Notes: generated by a model not told the origin, from the letters alone. A stretch of 64,000 nucleotides of DNA from Candidatus Paracaedibacter acanthamoebae (GCF_000742835.1 NZ_CP008941.1:1135001-1199000), one strand, 5' to 3'. Shown: positions 27,301 through 36,316, counted from the stretch's first letter. Numbers and translations: made by a program.

Positions 27301-30127
27301 GTGTTTTTAAATTTGAAATTAGAGTAGAACCCCTCCTATACCATTTTTCAAGCTCAGAGAAAGTTAAATTTTGAAAAGGCGTCTCTACCATGGATGTGTG
27401 ATACTTAGCAAAGCTAGATAACATTGTGCTAAAGGAAAGAGGAAGCTCGTGAAGATGTGCGGTTTCTTGTTCTTGTCGGACAACTAGTTGCACTAAACGG
27501 TGAATAGAAAAAAAAGGATCATTGTTCTTAATCAAAGAAAAAATAGCTAGTTGACCAATTGCCTTTTGCACACCTTCCTTTTTATCTTTTTCAAAGCTTA
27601 AGAAAGGATCAATGATAATTTGATCAGGGTCTAAATAAGCAAAATACCGTAATAACTCTTTTGCCTTGTCTGAAATATGCTTGCCTGACATCTTCAGGGT
27701 CTTAGCCACCAGGTATTCATGAGATATTTCTAAGCAATCCTTAGATTCCTCCATAAACGGTGCCCTAGCGTTTTCAAAATGACTTGTGGGTTGCTCTTTA
27801 AAACTCTTGAGATAATCTCCAAACTGATAGTTTCTATCAATATTCTCTCGCATATAGCGTATATAAGAAGCGGCATGAGAGAGAGCCAAAGGAAGATATC
27901 CTAGTTCTTCGGCAATTTGTAAAGCTAAATGCTTATTCTCTTCATCCACAACAATTTGACAGGATCCAGAATTAAGGCTCTTAAATAAATAGCCAACCGC
28001 ATCCTCAGGGCGGAACACATCAAGGTTAATTATATTATGCCACCCTTCTTGACAACGTGACGTCATTAAAATATGACCTTTTCTGGTGGGAATCTTATGA
28101 TCTAAAAACCGGGAATCGGGAACATTATCATAAATAAGGAGATATGGTTCTTGCTTGGAAAGATGTCTGTTAACAAGGCTCAAGAGTTTGCTTAAATTGC
28201 TATCTTTTTCTACCTTAGCATCCAATAACTCTAAAAGAGTCTTATAACTTTCCTTCAGCTTGTCTTCTGTTTCCGAAGCAATCCAATAAATTAATTTATA
28301 AGCTCTATGACCTAGCGCTTCATGAGCATATTGGGCTGCAATGGATGTTTTCCCAATTCCACCCATGCCGGATAAAGCAGCTTTACTGCTCGAAGAAATA
28401 GTCACATGTTGATTTTTATATAGTTGTTCCCATAATAGCGTTAAATAACTTTTGCTTGATCTTTTAGGATAACTTTCAATCAACCCATCAATAGAAGGGG
28501 CTTCGTATAAATTATCTAAAACCTCTCCCTCCACTTTTGCCCAATGCCTTACATTTGGGTTAAGTTCTGCGGGAGCTAAGATAGGAATTGGTCTCCCAAA
28601 GTCAGCTGCTTTTTTTCTATACATTGCCGTTTTTTCTAGATCATGGCTTTCTCCTGCCGGCGCATAAAAATAATAAAGCGTATGAATGGCTTCAATATTA
28701 TTCTTTTGTACCGCTTCTTCAAGAAAATGTAAGCCCGCGGAGATATCCTTTGGCACTCCAAATCCTTTCAGATAAAATGTCCCAATCCACCCCATAACAT
28801 CTCGAGAAGCGGTTGGGTTTACTATGCTCATATAAAGGTTAAAGGCTTCCAGATAATTTTGCTGTGTGCCCCGTCCTTCTCGGTAACAGTCAGCTAATTC
28901 CAATAGCATGCCGTCCGTTACTTTATCGGCAGCTGTAAAAACAGCATTATAAAAACAAATAAAAGCCCAATCATTGTCGCTTGCATCTGAATAGCTCTTT
29001 CCTAACTTCCACCAATCATTGGCTGTTTGTGGTTCTTCTTTCTGGTCAAGTGGTAACAAAGTTGATTCGGGAATACTATAATCAGTAGCACCATCTAAGT
29101 GATGCCTTTTTATCCAATCGATGATTTGGCCAAATTTCCGCTCTGTAAGACGAACCCCACTCCCTTTTGTCCGCTTCTCGTCACCATTTGTATGAACGCC
29201 AATTGTGACGATGCTCTTCGAGCTTGAGTTTGTTGGAATTGGCCATTTTCGCCAAATAGCGCCTCCACTTTGTCCAGAAGAGGTGGGAATTTTATAATCA
29301 ATTTTTTCAGTTTTAATCTCTGGTTTAGAAGAGCCTTCCCACATTGCAGCTGAATAATAGTCATTACTTCCTTCTTCGCCCGGATAACCAGTGACTGTAA
29401 TGTTCCATTCCTGAAAGTAGGTATTAGGGGCACAGAGCAACCCAGACCATCCAATTTCATTCCCAATTGCTCGTTCTAAAATAACCATCCCAAAATCATA
29501 ATCATTTCTATCGCACTTATCTCCATTCTTTAGCTTTTGATGAACCCATTCTTTTGGGCAAAGGAGAAAACATCCTTTAATATAATGGTTAAAGAGGGAT
29601 TCTTTGCCTTCTCTTCCTGGGCTAAACCATACTTCAGTAGCCCATCTGCTTTTTTCACTGTACTTGTAACTATAAATATTGTGTCCTGCGGTTAACACAT
29701 GGTTAGGCCCCACTAAAATACCAGAGCCAACAGATGTCTCGTTATTAAATTTCATCATTAAGTGCCCATGAACACAATAAGGCCACTTGAAAGGAGTTTT
29801 TACTTGAGACCTATTAACTACCGATACATAACTCTTTTGCTTTTGGGGTTCCTCTGGTGCATCCGTTCTATTCCTGTTTGAAAACATTGATTTTGGGGAT
29901 GGTTGGTAACAAAAAGTGTATTTAACTTTTGCAGTGCCACCTACAAACGAGTCTGTTTTTTGATAATACTCAGGCTTTTTCTCTCCCTCCCCTTGTCGCA
30001 AATCACATATTTCTGAACCATATATGTCTGAAGGAAGTGCGCTATCCATGGCTTGCAAGGATAACTCCCCTGCAAGCCATAAATAAAAGACATAGCTTAA
30101 CGGCGCAAATCGAAAGGAGGCGACCAT
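24323..30127 (-). CDS. Giant secreted trypsin-Sel1-NB-ARC-repeat-OTU protein (1934 aa)
   Basis: An N-terminal signal (YVFYLWLAGELSLQAMDSA) precedes a trypsin/V8-like protease (~115-340) with its triad in VLTAGHN (His149), NDYDFGMVIL (Asp211) and SSGQSGGAIW (Ser287). Sel1-like repeats follow (~370-510). An NB-ARC-type STAND NTPase (~560-890) has P-loop SGMGGIGKTS (Lys593), Walker B LLIYDNV, LGYLPLALS and HRLVQLVVRQ. About eleven helical repeats (~1090-1545, consensus F-V-x-I-I-x-P-L-L) lead to an OTU-like cysteine protease (~1715-1934) with Cys1730 in SMRCFFNAVG and His1927 in GVHFQVLIP. It starts 2 bases after the patatin stop, so both are one operon. The domains are my reading of motifs. A host-directed effector is most likely; a STAND-type defence role is the alternative. 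Confidence 0.8.
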   Translation of the reverse strand: MVASFRFAPLSYVFYLWLAGELSLQAMDSALPSDIYGSEICDLRQGEGEKKPEYYQKTDSFVGGTAKVKYTFCYQPSPKSMFSNRNRTDAPEEPQKQKSYVSVVNRSQVKTPFKWPYCVHGHLMMKFNNETSVGSGILVGPNHVLTAGHNIYSYKYSEKSRWATEVWFSPGREGKESLFNHYIKGCFLLCPKEWVHQKLKNGDKCDRNDYDFGMVILERAIGNEIGWSGLLCAPNTYFQEWNITVTGYPGEEGSNDYYSAAMWEGSSKPEIKTEKIDYKIPTSSGQSGGAIWRKWPIPTNSSSKSIVTIGVHTNGDEKRTKGSGVRLTERKFGQIIDWIKRHHLDGATDYSIPESTLLPLDQKEEPQTANDWWKLGKSYSDASDNDWAFICFYNAVFTAADKVTDGMLLELADCYREGRGTQQNYLEAFNLYMSIVNPTASRDVMGWIGTFYLKGFGVPKDISAGLHFLEEAVQKNNIEAIHTLYYFYAPAGESHDLEKTAMYRKKAADFGRPIPILAPAELNPNVRHWAKVEGEVLDNLYEAPSIDGLIESYPKRSSKSYLTLLWEQLYKNQHVTISSSSKAALSGMGGIGKTSIAAQYAHEALGHRAYKLIYWIASETEDKLKESYKTLLELLDAKVEKDSNLSKLLSLVNRHLSKQEPYLLIYDNVPDSRFLDHKIPTRKGHILMTSRCQEGWHNIINLDVFRPEDAVGYLFKSLNSGSCQIVVDEENKHLALQIAEELGYLPLALSHAASYIRYMRENIDRNYQFGDYLKSFKEQPTSHFENARAPFMEESKDCLEISHEYLVAKTLKMSGKHISDKAKELLRYFAYLDPDQIIIDPFLSFEKDKKEGVQKAIGQLAIFSLIKNNDPFFSIHRLVQLVVRQEQETAHLHELPLSFSTMLSSFAKYHTSMVETPFQNLTFSELEKWYRRGSTLISNLKTLYTYIQNLSEHTTLDKVEYLKLKFGTQGLQDLLNGTLGLLRKEIYKKLKEVKTEQSQKTLENITKDEIKEKQIVLSPEISKEIEEVLHNILSLELNSDNTIYIAESTAKIDREERSFFINSIQDLLSYKKYPHKLPVDLIKILRNNVAPCRCREFINIIQPLLPLDAHERSNMVSALSKIEPAWLKTFVDVIQPLIFHPEYGDKSSRIIEAFLKVEISQLYEFVNIVRPLLLPQISGWYQADIINDFSKVDFLQLCDFVDILRSLLTPQMKGEELAALATTLYEVGPSEFHEFLEVIPPLLTTKMDDHGRARVIGAFRKVHSSKRREFVDIIQPLLTFKMDGNLWADIIMIFRHMNCSQLRQFVKDIQFLLDYDMTEIERTEFMRALVDKKPVQRREFVEKIQSLLPPLMPSIYNYNRGEFNDRVFDRFEREMEEREREKREEEQFEWLIVIMALCKMELSELCRFVDIIKPLLTPQMGVPERAAFIEAFLKIEPEQRCEFVETVQALLLSTAYRYAWVHAINFLREMQPSQRWEFINIVKPLLTSDMTEEYDVDRVIKAIRQVVPEQRREFVNILHPLLDHIPEKNLRNDIIVYLASSIQARRRPEVCQNFMFFFNFFQREEAFQNQDRWLKEIIKEINKKKGYMGIINILEKIIDGLLPLEPELVPAVSRNTSVSRLELFPQRQNDKDNSLSFPIVGSNPKQIEQGKEKKKEEKFVNTTHTQNVIENSGEKDTLQLSDSGRRYKDISGLHLRSIPLNIIEEQPQKLYTIDGRRFRQQNVSGVSMRCFFNAVGLEADKEIKKLESKRDNPIVRSMIANEIVSAAANPEQLPRQVKEAIRYTLYEAQRDQLNWMQETRSDKLVAQNSDSNQQDPQQLPEVLRAVGEREEAILEELRQRCLSPEAFDAFLNYHIGGEQMMVALHDVHGNEGGNMNANYTSIDAVAYINNFGLKIYEPDGEKGLRLTHQFIPHNATEVVYLYHEGVHFQVLIPE

Positions 30128-30129
30128 AC

Positions 30130-31419
30130 CTAGCCTCTTCTAAGCTCTAAGAATTTCTTAGCAAAATTCTTAATAACCCCCATCGGCAAGTCATGTTCTG
30201 CAGAGGCTTTCAAAATTCTAATTGTTTCTTTGTCTGTTGCCGCTAAATCAATTTTTTGCGTAATTAAAGGGTTAACACGATAGTAAGTCTCGCCCAAGAA
30301 AGTCTGCATTGTTTCATGATTTCCCCGACTGCTAGTGCTCATTAAAAGCTCAATAATATTACGCGCACTGAACAATCCGGCATCGGTTGATAAGGTTGTA
30401 TGTAAAGACATATCACCCGTCCCTAAAGAGAGCACATACAGATTGTTAGGAGAGAATGTCCCACCATGTAATTCTTTAACCATACTTGCTGCTACAAGGG
30501 TTGCAGGGTTATTATTCCATATTCCCCCATCTACGAAAAAATCCGTATGAGTTGTTAACTTATAGGAAGGGAAATACGTAGGGGCCGCTGAGGTAGATCG
30601 GGCTACTTCCCATAATTTGTGTCCTTGATCGTCAGCAAAAAAACTCTTAAATAATTTTGGCTTTCCTGTGGTGGTGCAAGCTGTGACCAAGACAGGGGTG
30701 GCGGCATCTTTTAATGTATTATCTCCAAATTTAGCTTGAAGGAGCCCTTCTAAAGGTTGAGGCTGATATTTAGATCCAATGACGCCTCCTAAATTCTTCA
30801 GCCTTGCGCACCAACTCCCTTTAGGAAAAATACTATTGCCATGTTCTTCAAAAAGCGCAACTAACTCATCTGGCTCGATATTGCTTGCTATCCCCAAAGA
30901 AAGAATGCCACCAATTGACGTTCCTCCTATACAATCAAATACTTCAGAAAGCGGGCCAGTAAAGTTATCCTCACTCGTATCGCTTTCTAGTTCTTCTTTA
31001 AAAGCTTTTAACCAAAGGGCTTCCATATAGCCTCGGAACCCCCCTCCATCTAACGCTAAACCAAATTTTGGTGCAATCTCCTCATCGCCATAACTTTGCA
31101 TAAGGCGATGACTAATAGGTAACTTTTCATCTTCTAATAGTATTTGGCTACTTGCTTCGGTAGGGGAAAAAATGGTATCATCTTCTTCTATTACCGGCAG
31201 AAAACCAACCAGTGGTTGCGGCAATCCTATGTTGGGAGGATTCAGATTAGACCCCATATTATCAGCAGCATAAGGGGGAACGCTTGAATAAATAGGTATA
31301 TTCTCATCTTTCTCCATGGCTCTAGCAGATAGAGAAAATAGGATCATAGGAAGGATAAGTGCGTACCATGAGTTGGCAATCTTTTTAAGTAGGCTGGTCG
31401 GTTGTTGATGATATAACAT
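30130..31419 (-). CDS. Secreted patatin-like phospholipase
   Basis: A 429-residue protein with a signal peptide (SWYALILPMILFSLSARAME) and a patatin domain. The oxyanion loop is LALDGGGFRG (residues 121-130), the nucleophile Ser168 lies in GGTSIGG, EVARSTSAAPTYFP is the conserved Ser/Ala-Pro motif, and the catalytic Asp297 is in FVDGGIWNNNP. Patatins of this shape cleave membrane phospholipids, and in intracellular bacteria several (ExoU type) are injected effectors. It has a strong AAAGGAGG site. It is the first gene of an operon with the 1934-residue protein directly downstream, so the two are likely co-produced. Confidence 0.9.
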   Translation of the reverse strand: MLYHQQPTSLLKKIANSWYALILPMILFSLSARAMEKDENIPIYSSVPPYAADNMGSNLNPPNIGLPQPLVGFLPVIEEDDTIFSPTEASSQILLEDEKLPISHRLMQSYGDEEIAPKFGLALDGGGFRGYMEALWLKAFKEELESDTSEDNFTGPLSEVFDCIGGTSIGGILSLGIASNIEPDELVALFEEHGNSIFPKGSWCARLKNLGGVIGSKYQPQPLEGLLQAKFGDNTLKDAATPVLVTACTTTGKPKLFKSFFADDQGHKLWEVARSTSAAPTYFPSYKLTTHTDFFVDGGIWNNNPATLVAASMVKELHGGTFSPNNLYVLSLGTGDMSLHTTLSTDAGLFSARNIIELLMSTSSRGNHETMQTFLGETYYRVNPLITQKIDLAATDKETIRILKASAEHDLPMGVIKNFAKKFLELRRG

Positions 31420-31593
31420 GGGAAGCCTCCTTTAATATTTTAATAAATGATAACTATTACATTATCTCATGGTTTAAAACCCAATTTCTTGTTTAAAATC
31501 AAGTATTAATTAACTTTATATTGCATTAATTATTTAAATCGGCATCGTCAACTTAACTAATAAAGGGTAGATTGAGGGTGGGAACTGTCAACT

Positions 31594-32232
31594 TTAGACA
31601 GAAAGAAGCTGTAGAGCCGCCATCTGTGAAAGCAACCGTTGACCTGCTTCTTTTGGCGTTCCATCTCCATTGACATACATATATAATGTCGGAGTAGTAA
31701 TCCCTAAGCGTTTAGCAACATCTTGAGCCACAGCTTCCTGATCTTGCATTGCCGCCATTGCCATTTTCAATAAATGGATATCCATTTTACGGGGACGACC
31801 CCCTTTCCTGCCCCGAGCCCGCGCCGCTTCTAAGCCGGCCTTTGTCCGATCGACAATAAGTTCTCGCTCAAATTCGGCAAGTGCCGCAAACATTCCGAAC
31901 ACTAGCTTGCCGTGCGGCGTCGTTGTATCAATTTGAGCCCCCTGCCCTGTTAAAACTTTGAAACCAATTTCTTTATTCTTCAGATTTTCAACTGTATTAA
32001 TGAGATGTTTAAGATTCCGGCCTAATCGGTCCAATTTCCATACCACTAATGTGTTACCTGGTTGTAAAGCTTGGAGGCACGCATTTAATCCCGGCCGATC
32101 ATCAAACCGTCCGGAGGCTAAATCTTCATAGATACGATCAGGATGGACACCGGCTTCTAACAGAGCCTCTTTTTGTAAATCTAAAACTTGACTTCCATCA
32201 GCTCGGGACACCCGCATATAACCCATAAGCAT
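31594..32232 (-). CDS. Serine recombinase (resolvase/invertase)
   Basis: An intact small serine recombinase. LMGYMRVSRADGSQVLDLQK has the nucleophile Ser in a YMRVSR motif, LVVWKLDRLGRNLKHLINTV the Arg motif, MFAALAEFERELIVDRTKAG the E-helix, and the tail VAQDVAKRLGITTPTLYMYV is the DNA-binding helix-turn-helix. I start at the ATG at 32232 (MLMGYM); the frame stays open to a TTG at 32277 without a better start. It borders the right side of the patatin/OTU island, mirroring the recombinase at 22617-23180. Confidence 0.88.
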   Translation of the reverse strand: MLMGYMRVSRADGSQVLDLQKEALLEAGVHPDRIYEDLASGRFDDRPGLNACLQALQPGNTLVVWKLDRLGRNLKHLINTVENLKNKEIGFKVLTGQGAQIDTTTPHGKLVFGMFAALAEFERELIVDRTKAGLEAARARGRKGGRPRKMDIHLLKMAMAAMQDQEAVAQDVAKRLGITTPTLYMYVNGDGTPKEAGQRLLSQMAALQLLSV

Positions 32233-32277
32233 TTTTATAACTTTCTTAATGCTAGATAACTTAAAGGAAGGATACAA

Positions 32278-32683
32278 TCTTGCTTAGATTATTTAAACGG
32301 TTTTTTTAGCGAAAAGGGATATTATTTTGATCCCTGCACAAAACTGCTAAATAAACGATCGTTTTTCTAGCGAATTCCTAGGTTAGTTGATCCCTACTCT
32401 AAGCCCTCAAAATAGAAAAAAATATCCGCACCACTAGGGCTTTGGTTACCAATTTTGAAATGTACCTAAAGAAGCTTTAGTGGCAATATTCATAATCTGT
32501 AAAATAATATCATGGTTTTTAAAGGTTACATATTTCCCTCTCTTAGCTTTCCCCGAACAAATCAAGTTTTAGCAAGAACAGCTAATGATGTTCTGCTAGA
32601 GATTTAAGAGCCTAAAATAAAATTGAACGCATTCCCAATTTATAGTAAACCTCCATTAAACGCAGAAGAAAATAAAATTAAAA
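32278..32683. other. Intergenic 405 bp with a possible recombinase site
   Basis: No gene is visible. Two related stretches, AAACGGTTTTTTTAGCGAA (about 32292-32310) and AAACGATCGTTTTTCTAGCG (from 32353), lie just upstream of the recombinase gene. The core AAACGATCGTTTTT nearly equals AAACGAACGTTTTT upstream of the other recombinase (23302-23315), so they may be crossover or binding sites. The right part should carry the promoter of the Sel1 gene. Confidence 0.4.
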
Positions 32684-32701
32684 ATGAAAGGATTGGATAA
32701 T

Positions 32702-35700
32702 ATGAAATTAGCAGACAAAATAAAGTACTTAAAGTTGTCAGCTATTTTAGGCCCCCTCCTGATCCCAATAGTTAGCCACCCTTATGAGGCGCCCTTACCT
32801 GAATCTCATCGGTTTAGTCTAGGGAAACGACCTTATGAAGAGACCTCCCTTGGAAAAAGCAAAAAGAAGGGATCCTTAGGGGAAGAAAAGGTATCGAAAC
32901 TTACTCCAAAGCCTGACCAAAAAAGAGCTCGTAGCAATCCTTCCCCCGAAACTTATTATCAGCGTGGAATTACCTGGAGTGAGAAGCAAGACCATGAGCA
33001 AGCTTTTTGCTTCTATAGAAAAGCTGCTAAAAAGGGGCACATCCAAGCACAATACAAACTTGGGAGAATGTATCAATGCGGTTTAGGCGTTAAAATGGAT
33101 AATGACCGCGCCTTCTTTTGGTATGAGAAAGCGGCTAGGCAAAAATATGCGAAAGCTCGATACAGGCTTGGGAGTATGTATGAAGATGGTCTAGTTGGGC
33201 AGGATGGCGATGACTGCGATCTCCTTTGGTATAAGAAAGCGGCCAAGCAAGGATATCTAAAAGCCCAATGTCGCCTCGGACATATACTCATGAATATGCG
33301 CGAATGTGACGAAGCCGAGTCTTGGTACAAGAAAGCAGCTGAAGAAGGACACTTAGCTGCGCAATGGGCTCTAGCAGAGTACTACCGTCGGTACTGCGAA
33401 CCGGAAGAGGGCAAGGAGACAGAAGCCCTTTATTGGTATGAGCAACTTGCCAAGCAAGGGTGGCTTTGGGCGCAATACGAGGTAGCTAATATATATCACC
33501 AGGGTTTAGGCGTTGAGAAGAATGACAAGCTAGCCTTTTATTGGTACGAGCAAGCTGCTAATCAAAAACACAAGTATGCACAATACGAACTAGGTAAAAT
33601 GTATTGGCAAGGTTTAGGCATTGAGAAGAATGACAAGCTAGCCTTTTATTGGTACGAACAAGCTGCTAACAAAAAACAGAGCTATGCACAATACGAACTA
33701 GGTAAAATATATCACAAGGGTTTAAGGGTTAAGAAAAATGGTAAGTTAGCTATCAAATGGTATAGGAGTGTGGCTGATCAACCAGCAAGTAAATATGTGG
33801 GGAGAGACCAGAGAATTCTATACACTAAAGTTCTATATAGATTAGGCCAAGTTTATCTGAGCGGTTTAGGAAGTATCGAAAAAGATGAGAGGCAGGCCTT
33901 TCATTTTTATAAAAAAGCTGCCGAACGAGGGCATATCCACGCACAGTACCACCTAAGCAAAATCTATCTGGATGGAATAGGGGTAGAGAAGAGTGAGGAC
34001 CTAGCCTCACACTGGCGCAAAAAAGCTTTTAATAAGGATTCTTCTGTTGCGGCAAATCTTGAGGCAACTCAAAAGGTGTATATCCCCTCTCACCGAGAAG
34101 CAATGAAGTGGTACAAATGGTTAGCTGAAAAGGGAGGCCCCATAGATAGAGAGAGGGCGCTCAAAGCCTTAGAGGATTATGATTCCGATTCTGAAGAAGA
34201 AGGGGAAACTTCTTCTGTCGGATTAGAAAGTTCCCAAGTTATTCCAAGTTCTGAAGAAAAGTGGGTCCCTGAGGCTCAGGCCAAAGCATCACCAACAATA
34301 ACTCTAATCAAGATTCAAAAAAAACTCGCACAGCTTAACAAGCTGCTAAGCCAAAAAAAGAAGATTGATTTCTCTAAGTATCCAGAATTCCACATTGCCC
34401 TGTATCGGGGGGTCCATTACCTGCCTGAAATCTTTCACGATAAAGACAGCCGAAAAGAGTTTCGCACTAAAGATCAGGTTGGCTCAGCTTTGTTTAGTGC
34501 TACCGCCTGTTCAGCGACAGGATTAGAGTTTTTATCCTCCAAACAAGATGACTTTGAGCTTCTCGAGAGTCATGCTCAAGTCAGTACGAGGGCACTTGCT
34601 AAGTTTAAGCATTCATTTCCAAAATCCTACCATAAATTTCATGAGACCTATAGTAATAGCCATAAAGATTTCCATAAACTGCTTAAGGAGCCTTTGCTAG
34701 AAAGTAACGCTGCTGGCAGGGAGGAAAGGGCACAAGCCTTCGTTAATTATATATATTTCCTCCACCAAGAAGCTGTCAACGTCCCTAGTTTTAGAATTGA
34801 ATCAGCTATTCTGAGAAACCCTCATGTCTCTTTCTCACTCATCCCTTTTCATGCAGTGAAATACGCTTTGGGAGCTAAAAGCTTTTATACTCCTACAGGA
34901 GACAAGGCTCGCCTTTTAAGGCCTGAATATGATGCTGATGGCGTGCCTAAACACTCTTACTTAGGAAAAGTTTATGTTTCTATTCTAACCTTAGAAGATT
35001 TTTTTAAACAGGACCCTTACCTGGTTCTAAGAAATCATGCTTTAGGACGGGTTAAGATAACCACGCACTATAATAATAAAATTCTTAAAGAAGATGAGGT
35101 AACCCTTTCAGGATATCTTCCAGCCAATCGGGTGATAGCAACACGTAGCATTCGATGCCCCCGCTTTGATCAAGACGCCGGATCCCTCGCTCTTTCTGAT
35201 TATCAGAAGAAACATGGGATTAGTCCAAAGATATACCAGAATTATAAGAAAAAACTGGAAGGCATAAAATACCAAAAGGATAGTTTTGCAGAGTTAGAAA
35301 AGCTAACCAAAGAAGATATATTTGAAGATATAGCCACTCATCAGGATAAGGAACTTTTAAGGCTAGCTAAGGAAGAAGCTAGAAAAAGAGGGGGAGTTTT
35401 AATTTACCCTGGTTTAGACAATGATTTTGTTTTAAGACCTCTCTCTTTTCGGGCTGCTGATTATTACCGTAAAATGCAAACTGAGAAACAACCGAGAATT
35501 ATTATCGACAACAATGATGGTCAAGGCCGTCTTGAACCAGAAGAACTTATTTATCTCCTTCAAAAGCTTAAGCATAATAAGTCAATTCAATATTTTAAGG
35601 TTACTGATATCGAAATTGGAGATAGAGGATTTAATCTTCTCGCTGAGATCCTGAGGGTAAACACGACTTTGACCTCTTTGCTTTTAGAAGGTACCTCGGC

Positions 35701-36031
35701 ATCCAACATGGGTATAAAAGTTTTAGTAAATGCATTAGAGCAAAATGGTACCCTGACTGAACTCAGTCTAGCAGGGAACAAGAAGGTGGGATCCGCAATT
35801 GGAGCTCTCGCAAAGGCGCTCACATCTGCTACGCAAAATTTGAAGATATTAGATCTTGAAGATACAGGACTTACTGATCAAAATGTTGAGCCCTTAGTGA
35901 ATATCTTTAAAGGACCAAAAAGAGGAAATACTAAGCTCCATCGCATTAATTTGGGGGATAATAAGATCAGTAAGGGAAAAAGAAAGCCGATAAATGGTGG
36001 TATTAAAAAAAACCTTGAGAGCTCAGCTTAG
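32702..36031 (+). CDS. Secreted Sel1 repeat / ART-like / LRR protein (1109 aa)
   Basis: I start at ATG 32702, preceded by AAAGGA; an ATG at 32684 is open but lacks a ribosome site. An N-terminal hydrophobic signal (LKLSAILGPLLIPIVSHPYE) precedes about ten Sel1 repeats (~85-470; A-x-Y-x-L-G-x-x-Y-x-x-G-L-G pattern). A middle domain (~560-850) has the spaced motifs LYRGVHY (Arg569), HVSFSLIPFHAVKYA (Ser712) and KEDEVTLSG (Glu797, Glu799), the R-S-ExE order of ADP-ribosyltransferases. The last ~150 residues are leucine-rich repeats of the ribonuclease-inhibitor type (LTSLLLEGTSASNMGIKVL, LTELSLAGNKKVG). Sel1 and LRR bind proteins, so this fits a toxin with targeting arms. The enzyme call is inference. 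Confidence 0.75.
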   Translation: MKLADKIKYLKLSAILGPLLIPIVSHPYEAPLPESHRFSLGKRPYEETSLGKSKKKGSLGEEKVSKLTPKPDQKRARSNPSPETYYQRGITWSEKQDHEQAFCFYRKAAKKGHIQAQYKLGRMYQCGLGVKMDNDRAFFWYEKAARQKYAKARYRLGSMYEDGLVGQDGDDCDLLWYKKAAKQGYLKAQCRLGHILMNMRECDEAESWYKKAAEEGHLAAQWALAEYYRRYCEPEEGKETEALYWYEQLAKQGWLWAQYEVANIYHQGLGVEKNDKLAFYWYEQAANQKHKYAQYELGKMYWQGLGIEKNDKLAFYWYEQAANKKQSYAQYELGKIYHKGLRVKKNGKLAIKWYRSVADQPASKYVGRDQRILYTKVLYRLGQVYLSGLGSIEKDERQAFHFYKKAAERGHIHAQYHLSKIYLDGIGVEKSEDLASHWRKKAFNKDSSVAANLEATQKVYIPSHREAMKWYKWLAEKGGPIDRERALKALEDYDSDSEEEGETSSVGLESSQVIPSSEEKWVPEAQAKASPTITLIKIQKKLAQLNKLLSQKKKIDFSKYPEFHIALYRGVHYLPEIFHDKDSRKEFRTKDQVGSALFSATACSATGLEFLSSKQDDFELLESHAQVSTRALAKFKHSFPKSYHKFHETYSNSHKDFHKLLKEPLLESNAAGREERAQAFVNYIYFLHQEAVNVPSFRIESAILRNPHVSFSLIPFHAVKYALGAKSFYTPTGDKARLLRPEYDADGVPKHSYLGKVYVSILTLEDFFKQDPYLVLRNHALGRVKITTHYNNKILKEDEVTLSGYLPANRVIATRSIRCPRFDQDAGSLALSDYQKKHGISPKIYQNYKKKLEGIKYQKDSFAELEKLTKEDIFEDIATHQDKELLRLAKEEARKRGGVLIYPGLDNDFVLRPLSFRAADYYRKMQTEKQPRIIIDNNDGQGRLEPEELIYLLQKLKHNKSIQYFKVTDIEIGDRGFNLLAEILRVNTTLTSLLLEGTSASNMGIKVLVNALEQNGTLTELSLAGNKKVGSAIGALAKALTSATQNLKILDLEDTGLTDQNVEPLVNIFKGPKRGNTKLHRINLGDNKISKGKRKPINGGIKKNLESSA

Positions 36032-36316
36032 TAATTGCCTCTAAGGTAAAAAGCGAGCCTATGGGTGGATACTTATCGATTTCTGTTGCTCTCTTTACAT
36101 GAGCCTTTTTACATACCACTTAAAGAGGCTCAATGAAGTACACGGACCAGAGCTCCTCTGCCCCATCTAGGGTTAGGGGGGCGGTGGTGCAATGATTTCA
36201 AAATTTCAGATTATAAATAGGAGTATTCCCCCTTCCCAGCGTTGTTGCGTAAATAGAAAAGGTTGTCAATAAAAGGTAAATGGAAGTATCTTTTTTAAAA
36301 TAAAAAAGGATGACCT

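Noticed and set aside
24323-30127. Annotating the giant protein as an anti-phage Avs-type defence gene
   Set aside because: The domain order with a signal peptide, the OTU end and the secreted patatin partner points outward; a defence role remains only an alternative.
33480-33720. CRISPR-like regular repeats
   Set aside because: The ~108-base repeats are in-frame Sel1 repeats of a coding gene, with no spacer pattern.
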